Source: Candidatus Spechtbacterales bacterium (GTDB lineage: Bacteria > Patescibacteriota > Minisyncoccia > Spechtbacterales > 2-12-FULL-38-22). Taken from it: 52,928 bases of DNA. The notes below the pieces were generated by a model that worked only from the letters and a program-made list of their open reading frames with translations, was not told the origin of the DNA and did no database searches. The DNA lies in assembly GCA_040879145.1 (NCBI GenBank), contig JBBDKX010000001.1, positions 1-52,928 of the forward strand, in the 5' to 3' direction. Every line of letters starts with the position of its first letter. The stretch's first letter is position 1. The position numbers and the translations under genes are program-made. Shown piece by piece: positions 39,639 through 47,583 of this stretch.

Positions 39639-39660
39639 AGAAATCGGCACATTTAATAAA

Positions 39661-39694
39661 CTAAAACCCCGCCTGAAGACGGGGTTTTAGTTTA
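39661..39694. terminator. Bidirectional terminator
   Basis: CTAAAACCCC / GGGGTTTTAG around GCCTGAAGAC. It serves the LOG gene and the converging small gene. Confidence 0.87.
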
Positions 39695-39706
39695 GGTTCA
39701 ATTAAG

Positions 39707-39942
39707 TTAGAAGTGGCTCCACACGTTTGTCCTTGTTCTTATTTTTGAATTAAAAACATTTAGTTGTACGTCCGCTTCAAGCTCTGTTTCATTTTCATCA
39801 TCCTCATCATCTTCATTATCATCGTTACCACATCTACATTTCTTTTTATTTCACTTGTCGTGTTTTCGGACGCGAACTCAATATCTGCCTCTCGTATATA
39901 TGCAGATTTTTTCTTTCTGTATGTCTTGTTGTATTTTTCCAT
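39707..39942 (-). pseudogene. Small acidic protein gene with a one-base frameshift
   Basis: From ATG 39942 the frame reads MEKYNKTYRKKKSAYIREAD, IEFASENTTSEI. After an A5 run (39843-39847 on the plus strand) the sense moves to the next frame: KKKCRCGNDDNEDDEDDENE, TELEADVQLNVFNSKIRTRT, NVWSHF, stop at 39707. One extra A restores a 78-residue protein with a CxC and an Asp/Glu-rich stretch. It may be a sequencing error, true decay or slippage. No family recognised. Confidence 0.6.
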
Positions 39943-40108
39943 GCCTGTTCATAGTTTTAGACGTGTAATGTTAGTAAATCTTATATATAACACTTATAAA
40001 ATGCGTACTCAATATGTATTTATGCTAAAATAAAAGAGAGTAATACTACTTAATAGCTTTGCGTTTTAAATTTTTAGTTTTTAATTTGATTGAGCGAAGC
40101 GAAAGAAT

Positions 40109-41317
40109 GTGCCTCAATTTTTACCATTTTTTGTTATACTTTTAGCTGCTCTGTTTTTTTCAGAGATATTTTACAGGTTACACCTTCCTTGGGTGGTGGC
40201 TTTGGTTGTGGGAGGAATTATTATAGGTCCGTATGTTTTGGATATATTTACTCCTGACGTGACCATGAGCTTTATTGCTGAGGTGGGCCTTGTTTTTTTG
40301 ATGTTCATGGCCGGGATGGAGATACGCCTCTCTACCCTTAAAGATATTAAGTGGGATGTTGCAAAGATGTCTTTTTTTAACGGGGTAATCCCTTTCTTTG
40401 TGGGTTTTGGCATAGGACTGCTTCTTGATTTTTCTATGTTACCGTCTCTTCTTTTGGGTACTATTTTTATCTCCTCTTCTATCGCCGTTGTTGTGCCTTC
40501 TTTGGAGTCCGCGGGTCTTATGGAGACCAGACTGGGACAGACCATTGTTGCTTCAACCATGGTGGAAGATATTTTAAGCCTTATACTTCTTTCTATATTT
40601 TTACAGGCAACAAATCCGGTAACATCTCTGTCCTTACCCGTGCTTTATGTGTTGCTTTTTAGCACCCTTGTCTTTATGCGTTGGGCTTTGCCTAAAATAC
40701 GCTGGTTTTTTTACTCTCTTAGCTCTCAGAAAAAGGGAATATTTGAGTGGGAGTTTCAGGAGATATTCGTTATTTTACTGGGTACTGTTATAATTTTTCA
40801 ATTTTTGGGACTGCACCCCATAATTGCCGGGTTCTTTGCGGGACTGGTACTTTCCGAATCTATTAAAAGCGATGCTCTTAAAGGAAAGTTGCGTGCTATA
40901 AGTTACGGATTCTTTATACCTGTATTTTTTGTTGTGACCGGAGCATCTACTAATATAGGTGTTTTCGCTGAAGTAGATAAGGCGCTTATGTTTACCGTTA
41001 TTATTGTTTTGAGCTCTATAGGCATTAAGTTTTTGACAGGATGGATAGGCGCTCGTGTAAACGGATTCGGCCCCACAGAGGGAATGTTGGTGGGAGGCGC
41101 AACTATTCCCCAGTTGTCTACCACCTTGGCGGTTGTAACTGCAGCGTATGCCATAGGTATTTTAAAAGAAGAGCTTGTAACCGCGATGATTATACTTAGT
41201 CTTATCACCACCCTTATAGGTCCGATAATTGTTAGAATGTCTAAAAACCGTCTGGATAAAATAAAGCCCGTTTCACCGGAAGTTAAAATACCTGAACAGT
41301 CTCCCGCGTCTGTTTAG
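40109..41317 (+). CDS. CPA2-type Na+/H+ antiporter
   Basis: About 11-12 membrane helices: RLHLPWVVALVVGGIIIGPY, VGLVFLMFMAGMEIRL, FISSSIAVVVPSLES, and GFFAGLVLSES. 402 residues with no RCK domain, unlike the paralogue at 22145. The start is GTG 40109. It is followed after 10 nt by a CAP-domain gene, repeating the pairing at 22145-24965. Confidence 0.88.
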   Translation: MPQFLPFFVILLAALFFSEIFYRLHLPWVVALVVGGIIIGPYVLDIFTPDVTMSFIAEVGLVFLMFMAGMEIRLSTLKDIKWDVAKMSFFNGVIPFFVGFGIGLLLDFSMLPSLLLGTIFISSSIAVVVPSLESAGLMETRLGQTIVASTMVEDILSLILLSIFLQATNPVTSLSLPVLYVLLFSTLVFMRWALPKIRWFFYSLSSQKKGIFEWEFQEIFVILLGTVIIFQFLGLHPIIAGFFAGLVLSESIKSDALKGKLRAISYGFFIPVFFVVTGASTNIGVFAEVDKALMFTVIIVLSSIGIKFLTGWIGARVNGFGPTEGMLVGGATIPQLSTTLAVVTAAYAIGILKEELVTAMIILSLITTLIGPIIVRMSKNRLDKIKPVSPEVKIPEQSPASV

Positions 41318-41327
41318 GAATAAAAAT

Positions 41328-42185
41328 ATGGAAAAGAAACATAAAATTTTATGGAGTGTAATAGGCGCGGCTGCCGTGATACTTTTTTTGTTGCAGCAGT
41401 TTTCTCCCGCGTCTGAGCAGATAAAAGATTTTGAAAGACGCATTGGCGACTTTTTTATAAACAGTTTGAATGAAAAAATTATAACCCCTGAGCCCTTGCG
41501 CGGACCCTTGGGACAGAACTCATCATCCCTTACCCGTTCCGGTATAATTGAGTGGACAAACAGGCAAAGAATTGGAGAGGGTCTTCCCCCTTTTGCTGAA
41601 AGTGAAAAATTGAGTGCCGCCGCGGCCTTAAAAGCCCAGGACATGTTAGACAGGCAATATTTTGCCCATGAAGCGCCGACGGGTGAGGGTGTGGGAGATC
41701 TGGCAAAGGTTGTGGGATATGAATATATAGTTATTGGGGAAAACTTGGCTCTCGGTAATTTTATAAATGATGAGGCGCTTGTACAGGCATGGATGGATAG
41801 TCCCGGACATCGCGAGAACATAGTTAAAAGCTCCTATACTCAGATAGGGGTAGGATTGAGTCGCGGTGAATTTGAAGGCAACGAGGTTTGGGTTGCGGTG
41901 CAACACTTTGGAAGGCCCCGAAGCGAATGTCCCGAACCGGATGAAAACATATTATCCAAAATTAATGCCAACAAAGAAAGAATGAAGGAGTTGGAATCCG
42001 AAATTGAAAAAAAGAGGCAGGAGCTTGATGCCATGAATCCCAAACGAGGCCCTTTGTATAACGCGAAAGTCCGTGAGTATAACGAACTGGTGGAGGAGTA
42101 TAATGGTTTGGTGAACGAAACAAAAGAGTTGTCGGACCAGTACAACTTACAAGTTCGGGAATTTAATGAGTGTGCCAGTGGATAA
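41328..42185 (+). CDS. CAP/SCP-domain protein with C-terminal coiled coil
   Basis: A membrane anchor (about 8-24) leads to the CAP domain (about 75-195): LKAQDMLDRQYFAHEAPTG, GENLALGNFINDE, AWMDSPGHRENIVKSSYTQI, GVGLSRGEF and WVAVQHFG. A Glu/Lys-rich coiled coil (about 205-280) follows, with CPEPDEN at its base and ECASG at the end. 285 residues. It is adjacent to the antiporter and probably co-transcribed with it. Confidence 0.88.
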   Translation: MEKKHKILWSVIGAAAVILFLLQQFSPASEQIKDFERRIGDFFINSLNEKIITPEPLRGPLGQNSSSLTRSGIIEWTNRQRIGEGLPPFAESEKLSAAAALKAQDMLDRQYFAHEAPTGEGVGDLAKVVGYEYIVIGENLALGNFINDEALVQAWMDSPGHRENIVKSSYTQIGVGLSRGEFEGNEVWVAVQHFGRPRSECPEPDENILSKINANKERMKELESEIEKKRQELDAMNPKRGPLYNAKVREYNELVEEYNGLVNETKELSDQYNLQVREFNECASG

Positions 42186-42292
42186 GCTCGTGCTACGCTT
42201 CGCTTAGTGAACAGAAAACAAGCAACAGTAAGCAGTAAAAAACAAAAAAGAAAATACTGTTCACTGTTTACTTTTTGTGAGGCGGAGCCGAA

Positions 42293-42383
42293 TCCCTAGG
42301 CCGAAGGCCGGTGGCTAGACGTAAAGTCGCCATCCCGGCACAGCCTAGGGAGGTGGCGGCCCAAGGGGCTTAGCCACAAAACT
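42293..42383 (+). ncRNA. Structured leader element B, before the MFS gene
   Basis: Aligns with element A (6450-6541) over ~91 nt with about six differences. TCCCTAGGC/GCCTAGGGA closes the element. GCCGG/CCGGC, TGGC/GCCA and GAC/GTC form the inner hairpin. TGGCTA (42312-42317) and TAGCCA (42371-42376) give the same alternative pairing. The element ends 7 nt before the ATG at 42384, exactly as in copy A. The flanks outside the element are unrelated. Confidence 0.65.
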
Positions 42384-43934
42384 ATGTCTAATATAGAAAC
42401 AAAAGAAAAAAGGGGCAGAATGATACTTTTGGCAACGATTTTGGCAAGTGGTATGAGCTTTCTTGCCTCTACCACGGTAAGCATAGCCCTGCCTGCAATA
42501 CAGAGCGCTTTTAACGCGTCTATCAATAATATACAGTGGATATTGAATTCGTATGTTTTGGCTTTAGCTGTGTTAATTCTTGTAAGCGGTTCTCTCGGCG
42601 ACCATTTTGGCAGAAAAAAGATATTTTTGTATGGTATCGCAGTATTTACTGTGGGATCTCTTTTTTCGGCATTAGCCCAAAGCGTGCAGCAGTTGATTGC
42701 ATTTCAGGCGTTGCAAGGGGTGGGGGCGGCAATGATGGTTCCGGGTTCTCTTGCGATAATCAACGTTTGTTTTGTAGAAAAGGAGCGCGGAAAAGCAATA
42801 GGTCTTTGGGCGGGAGTTTCGGGTGCTATGGCTGCTATTGGTCCTCTTGCTGCAGGCTGGCTTCTGGATGTTTTTAGTTGGCCAAGTGTTTTTTGGCTTA
42901 ATGTTCCCATTGGTTTTTTGGTATTTTTTATTGCCAAGCGCCATGCCCCTGAAAGCTATAATACAGAAGCCCGCAACATAGACTGGTTTGGGGCTTTATT
43001 GGTTGCGGTTTCGCTTTTGTCTCTCTCATACGCGCTTATACAGGGCTCGGTTCATGGCTGGGGAGACCAGAGAATAGTGCTTAGTTTTACAGCTGCTCTG
43101 CTTGCCCTTATATTTTTTATATTTGTAGAAAAAACAGTAGCGGAACCTCTTGTGCCTCTTGGTATATTTAAAAACCCTCTGGTTTTAGGAGCTAATGCCG
43201 CAACATTTATGCTGTATTTTGCTTTAAGCGGCACCATTATATTTTTAGCTTTGAATTTGCAACAAATACAGGGTTATTCTCCTTTTGAAACAGGATTGGC
43301 ACTTTTACCCCCTGTTACTATTATTGCGCTTTTTTCCGGATGGGCAGGGTCTTTAGCTGATAGAATAGGTCCGCGCATGCAGATGATAGTGGGTCCCCTT
43401 GTCGTAGCTATGGGTATGACGTATCTTGCGTTTTCAGGAACGAACGCTTCATATTTTACCAACTTTTTTCCGGGTCTTGTTCTGTTTGGAGCCGGAATGG
43501 CATTTACCATTGCCCCGCTTACCAAAAGCGCGCTTGAGGTTGAGGAGAATTTTTCCGGAGTTGCTTCCGGCGTAAATAATGCGGTTTCAAGAGTGGCGTC
43601 TTTAATGGCCGTAGCTGTATTGGGAGCTGTTATGCTTGCTTTTTTTGGCAGTAATATTTCTGACAGGGTAGAGGGTCTTCCTATTGTTTCGGAGCAGAAG
43701 GAAATAATTTTAAACCAGCGGGATAAACTTGGCGGAATTAGCATACCTGAGTCGTTTAACTCTTTTTCACAAAAACACATTCGCTCAGCCATAGAAGAAT
43801 CTTTTGCGGAGGGCTTTAAGTGGGTTATGGCTATAAACGCGATACTTGCTTTTACTGCCGCCGCGATATCATTTTTTGAAATACATAATCCCGTTGATAT
43901 TGAATATAGAAAAAGGCGGGAAGAGGTAAAGTAA
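42384..43934 (+). CDS. MFS drug/solute exporter, DHA2 (EmrB-like) type
   Basis: 516 residues with ~14 membrane helices. The motif A region GSLGDHFGRKKIFL, helix 1 MSFLASTTVSIALPAIQSAF and WILNSYVLALAVLILVSGS match the EmrB/QacA family. It is followed after 11 nt by a glycoside hydrolase. The substrate is unknown. Confidence 0.9.
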   Translation: MSNIETKEKRGRMILLATILASGMSFLASTTVSIALPAIQSAFNASINNIQWILNSYVLALAVLILVSGSLGDHFGRKKIFLYGIAVFTVGSLFSALAQSVQQLIAFQALQGVGAAMMVPGSLAIINVCFVEKERGKAIGLWAGVSGAMAAIGPLAAGWLLDVFSWPSVFWLNVPIGFLVFFIAKRHAPESYNTEARNIDWFGALLVAVSLLSLSYALIQGSVHGWGDQRIVLSFTAALLALIFFIFVEKTVAEPLVPLGIFKNPLVLGANAATFMLYFALSGTIIFLALNLQQIQGYSPFETGLALLPPVTIIALFSGWAGSLADRIGPRMQMIVGPLVVAMGMTYLAFSGTNASYFTNFFPGLVLFGAGMAFTIAPLTKSALEVEENFSGVASGVNNAVSRVASLMAVAVLGAVMLAFFGSNISDRVEGLPIVSEQKEIILNQRDKLGGISIPESFNSFSQKHIRSAIEESFAEGFKWVMAINAILAFTAAAISFFEIHNPVDIEYRKRREEVK

Positions 43935-43945
43935 GAATAAATTCT

Positions 43946-45163
43946 ATGGATTACAGGGAAAAAGCCCGTGAGGTGATGATAAATAATTTTAAAGCTACCG
44001 GAGGCAAGTATATTACTCCGGCATGGCCTCATTACAGGTATCAGTGGGTTTGGGACAGTTCTTTTCACGCGATAACGTGCGCGGAACTCGGGCTGGAGGA
44101 TATGGCAAAAAACGAGATAAGACAGCTTTTTAAGTCGCAGGATTTTCGTGGCTTTATTCCCCATTTTACATATCACGGGTTTTATAGATGGCGTGACTTT
44201 GAAACACCTCTTTACGGCAAGGGCTTTAGGCCCGAGAGCAGTTCTCTTGTCGGACAGCCGGTTATAGCACAGGCGGTAGAGGCAATAGATGACAACGCTT
44301 TTACAAGAGAGGTTGCCGAGCCTTTGGTAAGGTTCTATAAGTATTTTATAGAACACCGGGATGCTTATAATGTGGTTTCCATTTTTTCACACCGGGAAAG
44401 CGGAAGAGACGCCGACCCTATATTTGATTTTTTTCGTCCTGTGGCGCCGAAGCGTTTTAGTAAGGTAAACGGGTTTTTAGATACTGTATTTACTCTTGTC
44501 GTGGATTTTAGGAATATGCTTTTAGGATGGGATGAGGAGCGTATGGCTAAAAAAGGACCCTTTCATGTTAAAGACGCGGGCGGGCACAGCATATTTATAG
44601 ACGGGCTTTATTCTTTGCGCAAACTTTTAAAAAGCGTGGAGATGGAATATCTTTTCCCTGATATTAACGATGCAATAAAAATATCTACTGAAGCCCTTTT
44701 AAAAAATTGCTGGGACAGCGAAACTAAGAGATTTTATTCTGTGCGTGTGAGACACGGAATGTTAAAAGAACACTTTTCTATCGGGAGCTTGCTTCCTTTG
44801 TTGGTAAAAGATCTTCCTGAAGAAATGCGCGACAGCATAATAAAGGATGTAAAAAACCCTAAACATTTTTGGACGCCGTATCCGCTACCCTCAGTATCTG
44901 TTTCGGATTCTGAATTTTGTCCGGATAAACCTTTTCCCATATGGCGCGGTCCGACATGGATAAATACTAATTGGTTTATGATACGCGCGCTTATGCGACA
45001 CGGGCAGGCGAGTGTGGCAAAAGTTATCGCGGATAGCTCTTTAGAGTTGGCGCAAAAGGAGGGATATTGGGAGTTTTACAACCCCTTTACCGGCAAGGGG
45101 ATGCGCATAGAAGATTTTGGATGGAGCACATTGATTGTCACTTTTGATAAACTTGTTGAGTAG
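43946..45163 (+). CDS. GH63-like (alpha/alpha)6-barrel glycoside hydrolase
   Basis: YQWVWDSSFHAITCAEL carries the expected acid Asp. YHGFYRWRDFETP, FSHRESGRDADP, IWRGPTWINTNWFMIRALMR and FYNPFTGKGMRIEDFGWS follow the GH63/mannosylglycerate-hydrolase pattern. 405 residues, no signal peptide, so cytoplasmic. It follows the MFS gene by 11 nt, and joint sugar or compatible-solute handling is possible. Confidence 0.8.
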   Translation: MDYREKAREVMINNFKATGGKYITPAWPHYRYQWVWDSSFHAITCAELGLEDMAKNEIRQLFKSQDFRGFIPHFTYHGFYRWRDFETPLYGKGFRPESSSLVGQPVIAQAVEAIDDNAFTREVAEPLVRFYKYFIEHRDAYNVVSIFSHRESGRDADPIFDFFRPVAPKRFSKVNGFLDTVFTLVVDFRNMLLGWDEERMAKKGPFHVKDAGGHSIFIDGLYSLRKLLKSVEMEYLFPDINDAIKISTEALLKNCWDSETKRFYSVRVRHGMLKEHFSIGSLLPLLVKDLPEEMRDSIIKDVKNPKHFWTPYPLPSVSVSDSEFCPDKPFPIWRGPTWINTNWFMIRALMRHGQASVAKVIADSSLELAQKEGYWEFYNPFTGKGMRIEDFGWSTLIVTFDKLVE

Positions 45164-45263
45164 TATTTCACTGTGTTGAAGTTTAATAATTTTTGTATTA
45201 GTATATAGTCAGCTCTTTAAAGGGCATGTCTGCCTAAACTTTAGTGAAGGAGGAAGGATTTTA

Positions 45264-45647
45264 ATGGCTAAGAATATAGATGTGGATGATTTAAAGAAAA
45301 AAGCCGACAAAGCGCAAAAGAAGATAGAAAAAGATAAAGAGAAAGCTGAAAAAGAAAAAGCGTTAAAGATTGAGCAAAAGGCCCAGGAGTTGGCTCAATG
45401 GTGGATTGATAGAATGCCACAGACGCTGGAAGACGCAGTAGATGAAGGCAAGAAACAAATATGCGTTTTTAAGTACGATATTATATACGGTAGTGGCGAT
45501 TATACTGGAACAGCTATAAGTGAAAGAACCTTGGAGTTAGTAAGGGAATATTGCAGGGAACAAGGGATTAGAACTTTTATGGAAGATGGCCAGTGGAACT
45601 CTCCGGGCATGGTGCATGAGTACGCTCTTTATGTAGATCTTACTTAA
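45264..45647 (+). CDS. Hypothetical protein with basic/acidic coiled coil
   Basis: The N-terminal ~45 residues are a Lys/Glu coiled coil (DDLKKKADKAQKKIEKDKEK). A small globular part follows (WWIDRMPQTLEDAVDEGKKQ, VHEYALYVDLT). 127 residues. GAAGGAGGAAGG before the ATG is a strong Shine-Dalgarno. No family recognised. Confidence 0.75.
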   Translation: MAKNIDVDDLKKKADKAQKKIEKDKEKAEKEKALKIEQKAQELAQWWIDRMPQTLEDAVDEGKKQICVFKYDIIYGSGDYTGTAISERTLELVREYCREQGIRTFMEDGQWNSPGMVHEYALYVDLT

Positions 45648-45651
45648 TTTT

Positions 45652-45682
45652 TAAAACGGCTCATTGAATGAGCCGTTTTTTG
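45652..45682 (+). terminator. Terminator
   Basis: AAAACGGCTCAT-TGA-ATGAGCCGTTTTTT, overlapping the end of the hypothetical gene. Confidence 0.9.
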
Positions 45683-45745
45683 ATAATTGGCTCATAGTGC
45701 GAGTCAATTAGGAGTTGATTATTTAAAATTGTATTAAATTGGTGA

Positions 45746-45751
45746 TACAAT
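45746..45751 (+). promoter_or_regulatory. -10 element of the epimerase gene
   Basis: TGATACAAT ends 6 nt before the ATG (45758), a leaderless arrangement. Confidence 0.6.
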
Positions 45752-45757
45752 ATAGAT

Positions 45758-46669
45758 ATGGAAGAAAATAAGAAAAAAGTTTTAATTTTGGGCGGTACAG
45801 GTTTTTTGGGATATCATGTTATTCGCGCTTTTAGCGAGAGTGGTTTTGAACTTGGGGTAATGTTGCATAATAAAACGGATGACTTATCTATTCCTTATGA
45901 CGGCTATAAAACCTTTACGGGGGATATAGCAAAGCCGGCTTCAATAGAGAGGGTGATAAATGAGTTTAGGCCCGATATAATTATTCATCTTGTAGGGATT
46001 ATGCGTGAGAAGCCTCCGCAAAAGACGTATAAAAAGCTGCATGTTGAGGGGACTCAAAACATAGTAGAAGCTGTAAAAAAAGCGGGTATTCCTGATGAAA
46101 AAATTATTTATGTAAGCGCGTTAGGCGCCGATTTAAACGGCTCTACGGAATACTACAGGACAAAAGCGCAGGCTGAGGAGATAATAAAAAACTCAGGCCT
46201 TGTCTATGCAATATTTCGTCCCGCTATAATATTTGGATGGAGGGCCCACTTTACCAATAGACTGAGGTTTTACGCGAGAATTTTACCTTTTATTCCTGTT
46301 ATTTCAAAAAATACATTTAAACTGGAGCCGGTAGCCGCAGATACAGTAGCAGATGTTATAGTGCAGGCCGCAAACGGAGCGGGAAACAATAAGACTTACA
46401 ATGTTGTAGGTCCCGAGTTTTTAACTGCGCGCGAGTTGACAGAAAGACTTCGGGAAAAAATGGGCTCTGTAAAGCCAATTGTGCGTATTCCTATTTTTAT
46501 AGCGCGCATAGCCACAATGCTGGGTTCGTTGGGGCTTCCAACACCTGTTACCAAGCCTGAACTTGTAATGTTGCTTAGCGGAGATGAGGGTACTAACGAT
46601 GAACTAAAAAAAGATTTTGAAGTAAAAGATATATATTTTGACCCGATAAACGAGTACCCCCTGTATTAA
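45758..46669 (+). CDS. NAD(P)-dependent epimerase/NmrA-like protein
   Basis: Atypical SDR with the cofactor motif LILGGTGFLGYHVIRAFSES. KTYKKLHVEGTQNIVEAVKK and YVSALGADLNGSTEYYRTKA place it near the complex-I 39-kDa (NDUFA9-like) group. FRPAIIFG and the YxxxK (YYRTK) are present. 303 residues. Substrate unknown. Confidence 0.87.
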   Translation: MEENKKKVLILGGTGFLGYHVIRAFSESGFELGVMLHNKTDDLSIPYDGYKTFTGDIAKPASIERVINEFRPDIIIHLVGIMREKPPQKTYKKLHVEGTQNIVEAVKKAGIPDEKIIYVSALGADLNGSTEYYRTKAQAEEIIKNSGLVYAIFRPAIIFGWRAHFTNRLRFYARILPFIPVISKNTFKLEPVAADTVADVIVQAANGAGNNKTYNVVGPEFLTARELTERLREKMGSVKPIVRIPIFIARIATMLGSLGLPTPVTKPELVMLLSGDEGTNDELKKDFEVKDIYFDPINEYPLY

Positions 46670-46696
46670 TAATAGTTAAAAAGATAAATATTTTTA

Positions 46697-46733
46697 AAAT
46701 ACCCCCAACTCAATTGAGTCGGGGGTATTTGTT
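46697..46733. terminator. Bidirectional terminator between converging genes
   Basis: AAATACCCCC-AACTCAATTGAGTC-GGGGGTATTT with A- and T-rich ends. Confidence 0.87.
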
Positions 46734-47470
46734 TATTGGTGCGCTCCCCGGAGTTCATTTTCCAGGGAGTTGTTTGCTGTTTTGTATAGCGAAAGACGTT
46801 CAAAGAAGGGCTTTACATCCGGCCATACAACTTTCATCCACACAAGAATTGCAACGCCTGAAACGTTGATTGCTGTGTGAAGAAGTATGGCTTCCCCAAT
46901 CCCTCCAATCAGGTAGTGTGCTGCGAACAGCATACCAACCCCGAAGGAGAGCAGTGCATCAATAACACTGAATCCGGACGGAACATGTGCGAGAGCAAAC
47001 AGCATACTGAAGATCAACACAGAAAGAATAGTATTCTTTCCATTCCTGAAAATCAGCTCTTCAATCGTTGCCAAGAAGGGCAAGCTCATAAAGAGTAATG
47101 GAATAAACAGCATGCGTAGATACGGAATATCCAGTGCTGCAAAATTCACATTGACCTCAGGGAATTTTTCTTCGGGCTTGAGTGCCCTGTAAGCTTCCTT
47201 CCGGCTGCAGTTAAGCTCCTTTTTCTTTCGCCGTGTATTTATCCACGTCTTTGCACTCCATGCATAAGGTTGCGGACGTCGTTTGTGGAGAAAAGCAACT
47301 ACTCCAATCGCGGCTATCTGAATTAGCAGTGCTTCAATCAGTAGTGCGCCGGAGTTCGGCAATGCCCTGTAGATGCTTATGGAGTAGTCCCGTATCCAGG
47401 GAACACTCATGTTGTATATGAGAATTCCAAAAGCTAGTACGGTGAATATCCACTTTGTAGCGCGCTTCAT
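46733..47470 (-). CDS. CPBP-family intramembrane metalloprotease
   Basis: Several membrane helices with the CPBP motifs EELIFRNG, FALAHVPSGF and LLHTAINV. These proteases cleave inside the membrane and are linked to bacteriocin immunity or prenyl processing. The chosen ATG 47470 has AAAGGAAAT before it; an upstream ATG at 47554 would add a hydrophobic tail without support. 245 residues. TGTTATAAT (47522-47514, minus strand) is the likely promoter. Confidence 0.85.
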   Translation of the reverse strand: MKRATKWIFTVLAFGILIYNMSVPWIRDYSISIYRALPNSGALLIEALLIQIAAIGVVAFLHKRRPQPYAWSAKTWINTRRKKKELNCSRKEAYRALKPEEKFPEVNVNFAALDIPYLRMLFIPLLFMSLPFLATIEELIFRNGKNTILSVLIFSMLFALAHVPSGFSVIDALLSFGVGMLFAAHYLIGGIGEAILLHTAINVSGVAILVWMKVVWPDVKPFFERLSLYKTANNSLENELRGAHQ

Positions 47471-47570
47471 AGTTATTTCCTTTCTAGTAAGCGACTTGTT
47501 TAGAACTTGTAAAATTATAACATAAAATACTAAAAAAGTAAATATATAAAGCATATAATTGTTTTTATGC

Positions 47571-47576
47571 TACAAT
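47571..47576 (+). promoter_or_regulatory. -10 element of the SLC13 gene
   Basis: TGCTACAAT ends 7 nt before the ATG (47584). With the minus-strand TATAAT at 47519-47514 it forms a divergent pair. Confidence 0.6.
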
Positions 47577-47583
47577 AATAATA

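Noticed and set aside
39764-40033. Plus-strand 89-aa hydrophobic reading frame
   Set aside because: It is antisense to the acidic small gene; its repeated Ile/Phe runs are the complement of Asp/Glu codons.
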